A stretch of 64,000 bases of DNA, taken from contig JALJCS010000010.1 of assembly GCA_023055355.1 (NCBI GenBank), positions 23,203,001 through 23,267,000 on the forward strand, written 5' to 3'. The stretch is from Agelaius tricolor. Lineage: Eukaryota; Chordata; Aves; Passeriformes; Icteridae. Numbering within the stretch: position 1 is the first letter of the stretch; the number at the start of each line of letters is the position of its first letter. This document shows positions 24,701 to 36,600 of the stretch, in pieces. The notes under the pieces were generated by a model that saw only the letters and a program-made list of their open reading frames with translations, was not told where the DNA came from and did not search any database. The position numbers and the translations under genes were made by a program.

Positions 24701-27144
24701 TGTTAAGTAGATCTAAGGCTGTGCAGATCCACAGTAGCCTCAACTGATACCCAGTCCTGAAGTGCATAAAAGGTACAAGGCCCAATTCCAAAGACAGTGA
24801 ACTCTGGGATATAAAATGATCATGAAATTAAATGGAGGTTCAATGAGTCCTGGAACTCTAACATTCCAAATTCTTGGAGTGTGTTACAAAAGAATCTTTA
24901 ATCTTCATGTTCAGACTCACAGGAACCTTTCCTCTTAGCTCTTTGGAGGTATTTGGGACTCAAACTCATGAGTGTAGGACCATGGGTTTACTAGCACTCC
25001 TTGAGTGGAAGCATGGCTATGAAACATGCACATTTATTACTATCTGGTTATTGTCTGTGTGATCTTTGTCTCCATTAGTTGTGGATGTTTTGCCCCTCAG
25101 CAGAAGGTAATGTAAATTCTCTATGATTTACTAAATGGGTACAGGCGTGCCTGCAGGCTCACAAGGAATCACAAATATAGTAGGAAAGGTGACCATTTGT
25201 TCATTTTGCTAAAGCAAATTTGGAAGGAAACAAGTAGTATTTGAACACTGAAGCCACCAAAGATTGTTTTGACCTAGAATTTGTGTCTTGTAGACCATCT
25301 TTGACATAAAAAGCTTTAGCACTATGGCAGAACTGCCTTGCAATCTTGTTCTTCTGCAATCTTGGTCTCCCAAACACTTTCAGATGTTCTCCAAAGCTGG
25401 GACAAGATAGATTATGCACAGCTGTCCACTTCTGGAAGAAACATCTTGAGCTCTCCAAAATATCCAAAATAAGTTAGACAAGTGCCAGACAAACCACTGA
25501 GCCCACAAATGGCCCACCTTCCCTGTGGCAGGGACTTAGCCTTTGAATGTCCAGGCTCCAACCAAAGCTTTTTTCTGCAGCTCAGGCACAGACAATCCAC
25601 ATTAGATGTGAATGCCATAGTGTCTAAAACCACTTGAGATGACGGAACCATTTCCTACTCATACAGGATACAGATAGATGCTCTTTTCCTTCCAGCAGAT
25701 TAAACAGACACAGCGAGCATTTGAGCTTCACATCCCTGGGAAACAAGGCTAAGAGTCTCCTGTGAACTGCTCAAGATCAAAAGTAGCAAGTTTTACCAAA
25801 TCCTGTTGCTAATGAGGAAAATATTCATTACAAGTGTTCTCAAAAGTAGCAGTATGTTTTCTCCCAAAAAATGGGTATCACTGACAAGCACTATTTGTAG
25901 ATATTTGGTAAATGCTTAGAACTTTATTTTTTAATTCCATAATAAACCCAATGCAGAAGCTGATGAGCCAGCAGGGCTGTGATACTTTTTTTGCTAATTA
26001 TGTGCTAAGTTTTATGAAACGAATAACTGTTTTTAATAATAGTAAGGAGGAAGAAGCTTACATTTACAGACCACATTAAAATCTGCACAGGTAATTGGAT
26101 GGTATGGGAATTCAAGATAAGAATAACTTAATTAAAATGAAATTTTAAAACAAATGACCCATGTTGTTCTCAACCCCTTCACACCACCTTAAAACAATAA
26201 TTTACATCTTGATAATATGTAACCCATACAGAGTCATAGCTGGGTGTTACGACTACAGGTGAGGAAAGGAGGTAGGCAGAGGATAGCTACACAAATGAGG
26301 AAGGGAGAATTAGAGGACCTAGAGCACACCTATTCAAGATACACTCCTAAACATCCAGACCACTGGAGAAGCAAATGACCTCTAAGAGTCCCCTAAATCA
26401 GGCAGTTATAATTTCTTATTTTCTTTGACTCCCCACAGTTTTTTCCATCTCTACTGGCTACTTTCTCATTGGCCATCCCCATCAGAAAAAATTAGCTTTG
26501 TCCTTGACAGGATCAGGCCTACATTCCCCTATTCTCACCCAGCTTCAGAGCTAATATCATCTCTCTTCCAATTCCTAATAAATCTTATGCTTTAGCTAGC
26601 AAAAAGTCCTGCATATCTGTTCTGTGTTTTTACTACCCAAGTTCCAATTGGAAAGTTTTTTCTCCTAATCTCTACGTGTCACATTACCTCATCAAACAAC
26701 ACTCTTCAGATTCCCATTTAAAATGTTTCTAGAGGAACACAGAAGAGTGTTCCTGAGCTTGTGTGAGTCTTAATGATTAGAGGGTCCTCAGGAGACATCT
26801 ACATGCTGTATGAAAAGGGAAGGTTTATTAATTCTTGTTATAGCTTTGGTGCCTATAACCAGAGAGATCCGCTGTGCTTGTGCATCCACATCCTGGCACC
26901 TGTTACCCTGAGCCCAGTGACTCAGTAAAAATGAACAAAGGATAAGTGAAAAGAATTAATATCCCAAATTAGAGAAAAGATAGAGAGTGCAAGGGACATC
27001 CTCAATGTCCCATAAACTGTTCCAAAGCAATGGAGTGAAACCAAACTCTTGGAACTCCTGCTCAGAAAGTATTGTTCTCCTTGACAATGTGTAACATTTC
27101 CTCAACCAGTGCAGTCCCTGAGTCACATGTCACACAAGAAAACA

Positions 27145-27335
27145 CATTTTTACTGTAGAAGTGACTGGTCACTGGCATAGATTTCCCAGAGGAATCTCTG
27201 TCCTTGGTGATATTAAAACATGCCTGGACATGGTCCTGGGACACCAGCTCTAGATAACAGCAGTGGGGGGTTGCTCACGATGACCAACAGGTGTCCCTTC
27301 CCATCTCAACTGTTCCATAATTTTGTGATCTTTAC
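27145..27335 (+). mobile_element. CR1 LINE 3' end, plus orientation
   Basis: The plus strand follows the sense strand of a CR1 3' end. Landmarks in order are 'atttttactgtagaagtg', 'actggcatagatttcccag', 'ctgtccttggtgatatt', 'catgcctggacatggtcctg', 'cagtggggggttg' and a final 'aattttgtgat' that corresponds to the terminal CR1 repeat unit. It is the only CR1 in the window pointing this way. It is 5'-truncated to about 190 bases and moderately to strongly diverged. The minus-strand open frames covering it are shadows. The call rests on the order of landmarks, not an alignment score. Confidence 0.75.
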
Positions 27336-30300
27336 CCTTCCAGAATCCCAACAGCAGCAGTGACTGCTGTTCCCAGATCTGAAAATGACTCTCTCTTCCT
27401 GTTGATCAGTGTTGGAAAAGTCTGCTGCTAAAAGGGAGGCCAGGCCCGGGGTTACACAGTGTTCACTCCTCTGCCCAAATTTACAGTGCCTTTTACAGGA
27501 CATAGGTGGGGAAATGCGGTCAGTACTCAGCTTTTATTTCATTTTGTGTTTTCCCCAAGAAAACAGCTTTTCTCCAATAGGATAAAAATAGCCTTCCACA
27601 ATTGTTCTATCCCTTTAGACTTAGTGAATAATTGAAGAACGCTTTCCCAGTAGTTGGTAATGAAGGAGATTTACTCTGAAGCTTTCTCCATTATCCAGTG
27701 GCAGCACTTTCCTCGTTGCTGAGGTTGCCAGAGAAAGCAAGAGGTGACAGGTGCTTGTATATCTCTTCATGAACAAATGAAGCAAATTGTGCTGCCATTT
27801 CTCTGGGAGTAAATCTGCAGTAATTCCATGGGATATCTGAGACAGGCTTTGGACTTACTCAAAAATAACTGAAAGCAAAATGTTCAATTGCATTTTTCAT
27901 TTGGCATGTTCAAAAGAACATGTGACTAATGGGATTGACGTGTCTATAAATGTATGACAAAGTGTCAACCCATATGGCTTGCTTTTTTTGTCAGCTCTTT
28001 CCTCCTACTGTCTTGATTATTCACCTGTGGGTACCAACATTAATCTCAAGGCATTTTTCCTGCTGTTACATTGTGGTTCTTCTCTGCCCATGTTAACCAA
28101 ATTCCTTGAATTTATTTCTTTCATGCTAAATAGATACTCATATTACTACAAAAGTTTCCTACAGCAACCACTGTCATCTTAGACTGTCAGCCTACAGAAG
28201 GAGAAATCTGTGCAAACAAATTTCTGCCTTTATTGCCAGCATGGTTTGGCTTTCCTTCTCTTTTACAGCAAACATCTTCCTTGATATGACCCCAGATCAG
28301 GGTTTCCTTTCTCTACATTTCACTGAAAGATTTAATTTTTCACAGAGATAGGCTTGAATTACCCCACCATTTAGGATTCCAAAAAGATGCTGCATACTCA
28401 GCTGCTTTGATTTTCTTGTAATTTCTTTCATGGCTATAATGACATTTATATAAGCTCCATCTTAAAAGAGAAGATGTTCATGTTACCATCATGGGGGGGA
28501 AAAGGGGAGTGGAACATTTTTGTTTAGCTAGCCCTTGGATTTTGGGGTGTTTTTATTTTAGGAACTTTCCTTCTTAAAAGTCAGCAAGAACAGGGGAGCT
28601 TTTAAAAAGTGTAGGGATGCTCAAGGACACACGTAATAGAGTAAAAATTCAAGCCCCATAAATTATGAAGACTATTTAGGTTTCATTTATCTATGGACTT
28701 CTAGCAGCTTTATTTGTAAAGAAAAAACAAAGTTCTGCAGCTTACTTCTCTTCTCAAAGGAGGAAATTAAAGATTTCCAGATATGGTCCTGAGACATTTG
28801 GATGAAGCATTTCGTCATTTTCTTTTACTAGAGCTTTATGGATAGTGGAAATCCTAGAAGACGTGAGACTTTATGTAACCTGGATGGAGAGCTTAGTCAC
28901 AGAAAAAATAAACTACTAGAAGCCCCATGCTGAGATTTGGCATTGAATTGAACTGAGCCAGTAATATGTTTTAGAGGGTGAAGGAACAGGGTACAGAGTA
29001 AGGCATCATTTGTTATGGTTCAGACCTTAACCTGCTGTCTCTAGGATACTGAATGTTAAAAGGAATTGCTGTGCTTGTGTACACTGCAAGATTGCTAAAA
29101 AGTAATTAAAACTTGTCCTAATTAAAAAATAAAATTGCTGAGGCAGAATCATATGCCATATTTGTGAGATTGTTCCTTTATTTTCTCTTCATTTTATATT
29201 TGCTCTCAAATCAAACTCCCTTTGCCTTCTGGTGCACAACACTAAATCAATGGACAATACTATAGTTTGTTTTATTTATTTTTGCCTCTAATCTTCATTT
29301 TAAAATTTTCATGTTCATTTGTAGAAAAAAAAAAACTGCATTAAAAGCAAATTAATAGAAAATTATCTCATGTTTCAGAATGAAAAAGTCATTACTTTGT
29401 TCAAAGTGCCTAGCTGCAAACGTCACCTATTCTTCATCTGAATTATCTGACCTTTTGGAGGTTAATTGATGACAAACCATTGCAGCTGGCAATGTTTCTG
29501 GAATGATCCTGACCATTCTGGGATGAGATGTCAAGGATATGAAAGGGACAAGCAAAAGCATGAGGAAAGGCACCACACTCTTTGAAAGGCAATGAGGAAG
29601 GAGTTGGGATCTTTCAAGCCAGAAAAGTACTCAACCCTTCAGATATGTAAGGTCAGAAATATTTGAGATTTTCAGCTGTTTTTTCCCCAAGACTCCATAG
29701 GATTTCATGGACAAAACCTGTGCCACTCCTGAACCTCAGAGCTCATGTCCTCCCACTGAACTGTCATTCTCAGTGAACTAATGTTACTCTAACAGCCTTT
29801 CTAGGACTTCACAATGTGCTGTGTTTATTCTTTTTCTTCTATTTTTTTTTAAATAACCCTACCCAAAAATCTTTTCCAGCTGAAGATATTCTTTGGAACC
29901 ATGGACCTTTATTATGTTTAATGCAAAACCTAAATAACCATTCAGTATTTCCAACATTCTCACGAGTGCACATCCATTGAGGAAAAAAACCAGTTTCTTC
30001 CTTTAGATTCTGTTAAAGTAGTTGCCACTAGTTAGAGCCTGTGAAAGCTGTATGAGTAGTTAGTTAAAATGCTGACAGGACTCCAGGAGGTAAAGAAATG
30101 AACTCGTGCTGACCAAATAGGACTCAGATTTTTGTCCAGGATTAGCCATCTCATCATGCAAAGAACAAGAAAACCAACTGTACAGGCACATATCTTCACT
30201 CACAAATGAAGGTACTTGTCACCACTGGATGGGGACAGTTAACACTTCTTTAGCTGGACAGACTCTCCTTCCTGTACTGCTAAGCACAGAGCACTTGAGT

Positions 30301-32847
30301 AAACCAAGATAGGATTCCATCAATTTGATTTTCAGATTCTGTTTCAAAAAACCAAAAGAGCAGACAAAGTGTCAGAAAATTACTGGAGAACGGGAGTTGA
30401 ATTGAAGGGAAAACACACCTCCCATTTTCTGCAGACTCTTATTCATACTGCTGGAATCTCAGTAGTCCAGAAATTTTTCTTTATATCAGGAATTGGAGTT
30501 GCTACTTGCACATCCCCCCTCCCAGCTTAATTTAACATCTTGGAGATACTCCTGATTCCCTCTTAACTGTACATGAAAGAGTGATGTGCATTACTCTCCA
30601 TTCTAAAATTATTGCAAATATTTCTTTTTTTTAATTTTTTTGGTCATCACTACAAGGGAAAAAATAGGCAATGGAGACATTTAACCATGTATTACATTCT
30701 GACAGATATTAATAAAGAAACACAGTTTAAGTATAGTTTTTCTGGTATTGATGCTTTGTGTGATGATTTTGCTTGCTGAGTTCAGCTCTATTATATGAAT
30801 CCTTTATTACAACATCATCTTCTTCCAGTGCTGCCAGCATTTCTTCATGGCTTTAAACTTTGGCCAAGTAGATTTCAGTAGATATGACAAAAGTTAAGCA
30901 TGAAAAGAACTGTTCTCACTACTGAAATGTATTTCTCATTCCTGCAGGGCACTGTTTGGAGAAAAAACCTTCTGAACTTGTTTAATTAGAAACTAATGTA
31001 GGACTACAAAAGTAAAAGGGTGAGTGAGAGTGAAAAATCAAGTTTTGAAAAGGGACTTTTTGTAGAGATTTTAGTTCATTTATAGGCTGAGAATCTTGCA
31101 GAAAAGCTGATTCTTACACTGTTCTGCTTTTCCATTTAGCCATATAATGAAAGTATGTATAAACCAAAACAAATAAAAAGTGTTTGGGGGGGACAGGGGA
31201 GGGAGTTGACTGGGGGGTTTTGGGGGCCTTTTTTAGGAAAACATAAAAATATATAGCTTGATAATAAAAGTCAATTGGCTATTTTGTGAAATGAAAAATT
31301 GTTTTAAAACCCTGGAAAAACTAAGCTACCCTGAAACCTAGAATAAAACTTTTTTTTTCTGCATAATTTGCCAAATTTTAGCTATGTTTAATAACATCTT
31401 TGTTCTTGCAGAGATTAGGTATCATAGCTTGATGTTCATGGTGGGTGAAAGAGGAAAAAAATCCAGGAAAAATGACTGCCTTAGAAAGATTTTTACCAAT
31501 TACTGTATCACCCTATTGATCGTGCTGGGGTCTGGAAATATTTATGAGTAAGAATGTCTTCTACTTTACTACATATACATGATCATGGGGCTTTATCTTG
31601 CCACTGCAGAAGTCAATTAAAAAAAAAAGAACTAATTTTTACTTTAATTAGAGAATAAATCTCTGTCTTCAGATACAGGAGATGTGTTAATACATGTGAA
31701 TAACTCTAAGAATCTCATTTAAGTCTAGCACCAAAAGTGACTGGACTTCAGCTATTACACTCATCTAGTAAATGGGGCAAAGAAAGCTACTCTCTAGCAA
31801 TATCTTATAGGACAGGATTATAAAAGAATATGATAAATATTATTTACTTCACAGTAACTCCAGCATGAATTTGAATATTTTACAGACTGTGTGTGTATAT
31901 GCTCTGTTCTATAGCATTGATTCTAAAACAGCCTAATACCACATTGAACTGTAAGGAAGCTTTGCAGTACTTCTTTTGGTAAAATACTCATAATCCCTTT
32001 TACAAAGGAAAAAATGCTCAATGAAGTGTAATGCTGCTATCCTCAGACAATTTTTAAAAGATTGGGCTGAGTCATACATTATATTAGGGGGTGGTAGGGG
32101 AGATTACACCCATCAAAATGAAAAATAATGAATGGTTAGCAGACATTTTCTGAAACCAGCAATTATCGAGGACAACTATTTGTTAGGTTGCTTGTAACCA
32201 TGATTAATAATCATTAATTATTTTCTTCTAATGTATTTATTGCTACTTTGAGCTCATACTATGCATTCTATTAGCAGCAGTATCTAGCAATATGTATTAG
32301 CTGCTACTCAAAAGATTCTGCTTTCAGAAAGACATATTGCCCTGTGCTAGAAAAAACAGCTGTGACATGCAACCACCTTACAAGCTTTCAGGACTTCAGT
32401 GAGGGAAATGAGCATTTATCTCCAAGAGCAGTTACATAATGCACCTTTCATGAAGGCTTTCTAAGTACATATTAAAGCTGAAATATTCAAAATGAAATTA
32501 AATTATAGAAGTCTTGACCTGAGGGTTGAGTGAAACATGAATAACAAGGAGATCTGTGAAAAAGCATCATTCAGACCTAAAAAAAAAGTAATCCAAAACA
32601 TTTTTCTGGTTTGATCTAGCCTGCCATATTACTGCTACTTCCAAAACACCAGCACCTGCAAGCTATTTTATGGAGCTGATAACATTAATTTCACCTGACA
32701 AACGTGATTTTTTAAGCAAAAAAGTGTTGAAATGCATTGGAAAAAAATAAGATCATGAAAAACATCCTCTGCCACAACCTTAGGGATCAACATCCTTTAC
32801 CTAGAAAAGACATACAGCTCCTTATCAACCAGACAGCATTGCACACT
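27336..32847. other. Unique non-coding stretch, about 5.5 kb
   Basis: I see nothing gene-like here; open frames are sparse and short. A dense cluster of G runs lies at 31186-31226. AT-rich passages such as 32190-32300 ('gattaataatcattaatta') resemble conserved regulatory DNA, but this cannot be tested from the sequence alone. Confidence 0.6.
31186..31226 (+). other. Potential G-quadruplex motif
   Basis: Within 41 bases the plus strand carries G runs of 7, 4, 3, 6 and 5. Splitting the first run gives four GGG tracts with loops of 1, 3 and 1 bases between 31186 and 31203, a strict intramolecular G-quadruplex pattern. The remaining two runs could form alternatives. No gene start or promoter is visible next to it. 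Confidence 0.7.
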
Positions 32848-33275
32848 ATCACACAATCACAGAATCAGAGAATATGCTAAGTTGGAAGAGACCCACAGGG
32901 ATCATTGAGTCCCACTCCTGGCCCCGCACAAGACATTCCAAGAGTCACACCATGTGCCTGAGAGCATTTTCCAAACACTTCTTGACCTCTGTGGTCAAGG
33001 CTTGGTGCTGTGATCCCTTCCCTGGGGATCCTATTCCAGTGTCAAGCCACCCTTTCAGTGAAGAAACTTTTTCCAACAGACAAGCTAAACATCCCCTGAC
33101 ACAACTTCAGCCTGCTCCCTTGGGTGCTGTCACTGTCACCACAGAGCAGAGATCAGTGTCTGCTCCTTCTCTTCCCCTTGTGAGGAAGTTGCAACTGAGA
33201 TGAGCTCTCCCCACAATCTCCTCTTCTCCAGACTGAGCAGACCAAGTGACATTTCCTCTGAGGGCCTCACCAAAT
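32848..33275 (-). mobile_element. CR1 LINE, 5'-truncated copy
   Basis: The plus strand begins with the CR1 3' terminal repeats 'atcacacaatcacagaatca'. It then runs through the reverse complement of the 3' region: 'gttggaagagaccca', 'gatcattgagtccca', 'ctggcttggtgctgtga'-like blocks and 'tcttctccagactgagcag'. The element is on the minus strand with its 3' end at 32848. The end of its reverse-transcriptase frame is still recognisable: the minus strand reads Asn-Ala-...-His-Met-Val then TGA at 32947-32945. Homology fades after about 33240 and is lost by about 33330. Divergence is moderate, and the copy is closely related to that at 59115. The plus-strand open frame of 109 codons here is antisense to the element and not a gene. 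Confidence 0.95.
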
Positions 33276-33601
33276 CCCTGAAGAGCCTGAATTCTGATCT
33301 CCTCATATCCAGAGTTGCAGCTTTATTGGCACTTCCCTTCTGTCAGCAGAGATTTTAAACTCAATCTCTGTATGTCACCCCAGTCATCTTTGTCGCATTA
33401 TATCATATATTGATTGTTACTGTCCTAAGGGAGTGTGAAAAAGGTGTCTTTAAAGAGGGGGAAAAAGAAACCTTGCTATCTCCTGCTCATTATTTTTATA
33501 AGGGATACTTTCTGGTAATGTGGTCCTTTATGACTTGAATATTGAGAAAGGCTCTGTCTTCCTCCTGCTGCAGCACAATTAGTAAGGATGGTGGGAAATT
33601 C
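33276..33601. other. Unique non-coding stretch
   Basis: No recognisable feature was found. The first 50 bases may be the badly decayed continuation of the CR1 copy that precedes it. Confidence 0.5.
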
Positions 33602-33649
33602 TTGCTGGTTTTACAGTAACTTTAATTGCTGGTTTTACAGTAACTTTAA
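33602..33649. repeat. Perfect tandem duplication, 24 bp x 2
   Basis: The unit starting 'ttgctggttttacagtaact' occurs twice without mismatch and without spacer (33602-33625 and 33626-33649). Perfect identity indicates a recent local duplication by slippage or microhomology. There is no coding context. Confidence 0.95.
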
Positions 33650-36600
33650 TTCCCAGTAGTCATGGTTGTGAATGTGACACCTGATTAAATAAAGGCACAT
33701 GGATATAACTTTCTGTCTTGGACACTGCTGCTTGTAGGAACTGTCTTGGTCTAAGTGTACAATGATTAAACTTGGTCTTTACATTGAGGCCACTGTTCCC
33801 ATTGAAACCATTCTCTTGATGTTAAAGCGATATAAATGACTCCTTATTCCAACCTATTACTCCTCTGGTAGGCTGTATGAAAGTTGGCTCCATGCCACAA
33901 GATTGTTTTCTGAATGATGAAGTGCCTCAAAATTAAAGTTACACTATTAATTGCTTCAGGATTACTATTTTGGAGTCATTATATTCAAGAAAGGTCTGTC
34001 AATACAGTTTACTCTCAGTTATCACTACACCATCAAATATAATGGTGGGTGCACACAGGATAGTAACATGCATGCCTACAGCAGTATTTGCAAAAATAAG
34101 AATTCCATATAGAAGAAATATGTAGAAGATGAAGTTATATTTAATCTGTTTTGCATTGCAGAGGGTGTTGGAATAAATTTAGTTTTTCTGTGTTTTTGGA
34201 AGCTGTGTAATATTCATTTATGTATCAAGGAAATTGATATTTTGGTAATATACTTGTGTATCTGTACTTTAGGCTCAAAATATTAAATTGTAGCACTGAG
34301 ATAGAAAACTGCACAAGAACACATTGCCTGCCCAATCCCACAAGCATCCTTTTGAAATGTATTAAATTGTGTAGATGAAGGGACAGGAGCCCAGAAAGAC
34401 TCATCAAGTGCCCAAAAACTGAGCATGAAGGTCAAGTTTAGAACTTCAGTGTGCGTGGCTTAGGAACATGTTCAAGGTAGTTGATCCTCCATGCTTCTGA
34501 AAAGGTAAAACATCCAGTGTGTTCAAACTGTCCTAAAACAAGTTCTGCACAGAACCTTGATCACCTTCAATAAACCATCTCACAAAATAGTAACGTGCAA
34601 CCACTGGCTTCTGTCATTCTTCTAGAGGGCTGTTTTGGAGGGCTTTTGTTAATTTCTTGCAAGCATAAAGGGGAGAACTGCACATTGCAGTCTTCTGTTT
34701 TGTTTGGTTACAATCATAGCTGGGCAGATAAGCCACAGGATATTTATTTAAAAATCGAATTAATGTTGTGTCTCTCACTCACTGAATTCAAATTTTTCCC
34801 CATTTTCTTTAGTTACTAAAAACTTCTTCACAGATCCACTGATTTCATTTTCAATTCCTTTCCAAATGTAGAACTATTTCCCCTGTCTCTAATCAATAGA
34901 AAGATAAAAGCCCACTCTATGATTCAACTTTAAAGTCATAGACACTAAGTGCATTCTCTTCTCTAAATTCAATAGTCCTGTCCACTGTATTTTAGTTTTT
35001 CACAATTGTCAGAAAAAACAATTTGACAGTATTCAGACAAATGTAGACTCCTTTTCAGTTCTGTATGAATTGAACTGAACTTACACCTCACCTCTTTTCC
35101 AAGATCAACCTCAGAGCCAATAAACCATCTTGATTTTTTTCCCTGTTTTTGGATAAAAAAAGAGGCAAAGTCATGAGTCTAGCTCATATCCCACAGGCTA
35201 ATATTCACCTCCAGTAACCCCACTAAAAACAGGGGAGGTAAGTCATGATCACAGATGTGTTAGGCAGAGGTATTGCATAGATGAATTACCACTCTTGATA
35301 AGGTGGACTTCTTTCTCACCACCAAAATTGTGGCTATTCTCCTCTTGTGCTGCAGAAGCACACATAGGCCAGGGATTTAAATCATTACTTCTGCCACTTG
35401 CTTACAGAAGAGGATTCAAACATCTGTTAATTTGCTGAGGCAGGTGTTTCTCTTCAGATTCTCTAATCGCCCCTCTATACTTTGCATTTCTCAGGTTTGC
35501 AGGGGTACTGAGTTAACCAGTCCAGTTCATATTTCAGAGAAAATGTAATCAATAAATCACCTATATTAGTCTGATGTCCACACTTGGGGGTTTTATTATT
35601 AAGGATATTTTGAAAGGTTCACTGAATATTACACATTGAAATAAGTGTCTGTTGCCTTGGAGCAATTTCCAAGCTGTCTTGTGGAAACTAGAACACACTT
35701 AAAAGGATTTAGTAGTGGAAATCTTTCATTTAGAAAATCCATTTCTGCAATTCACATGTTAAAGAAATAGAAAATGTTTCTTTGCCAACTTCAACTGCAG
35801 TAAATGCATGTGAATACCTCTCCACCCCTGAAACATAGCTAATTTCTGAAGGAATTCATCCCAGAGATATATTTCTGAGCAGGTGTTTTGCTTCACTGTT
35901 CACATCTTGAATTGTGTGCAATCCATCATATCTATCATTTTGCCCTTACACAGTCAAGGAATTTGGTCTTTTCAGCTGAGTGAGCTGGGGAAGGAGAGTG
36001 CATCACTTCTCGTTTTAAACATTCCAGAGTACTTGGCTACTGTGTATGTCTGAAAACAGTAAATGTATAATGAAATAGCTGGAAAAACAAAGCACAAATT
36101 ACCACATATATCATGCTCCACATTTACAGCAGCAGAAGTAAAAGCACTTTGGAGGTATTTCACTTTCTCCTCCTGATAATTGCTGCTGTTGCTTTTGTCC
36201 TTGTTTGCAGAAGTCATGAAGTCCTTCCATCTGTCAAGCCATCATTTCTCAGAAACGAAGATGATCCAGAAAAAGCTAGCTCCAGCTACAGGAGGAGGGC
36301 ATCTCTAGGCACCCTTGGCAGGCCTCTTCCTCTGGCTCTGTCCTCCAGCAAGGATTTGCAGGAGGGAACAAAGAGTAGGTCATACTGGGCTTTACTTACA
36401 GGAGAGTGCCTATTTCACACTTGGTTTCCAAGACTCACTGAGGAAGGTCACAAATATTAAACAAAAAGGGATTTCCCTAACCTGAAATCAAATAAGTCCA
36501 AAGGCCTGATCTGCCTTGCTCGTAGCTGATTACCAGAACTAATTCTACCTTTGTTTCTATGGAAATTAAGTGTGATGAAAGAAGAATTGATCAAATTCCC

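Larger units (their letters stand above)
14984..27144. other. Unique non-coding stretch, about 12 kb
   Basis: No gene or confident interspersed repeat was recognised. The interval contains an AT-rich block at about 15590-15960, an inverted repeat at 17821-17843, a GA tract at 18734-18755, an A14 run at 23505-23518 and an AT-rich homeodomain/POU-site-like block at about 23310-23440. A passage at about 24000-24120 faintly resembles internal CR1 sequence but is not called. Open frames of 60-117 codons look like chance. Confidence 0.6.

Noticed and set aside
32874..33203. 109-codon plus-strand frame
   Set aside because: It is antisense to a CR1 copy and fully explained by the transposon.
36113..36460. 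115-codon frame with a hydrophobic run resembling a membrane anchor
   Set aside because: The hydrophobic run is encoded by a T-rich tract. The rest matches no family, and no upstream or downstream exon was found.
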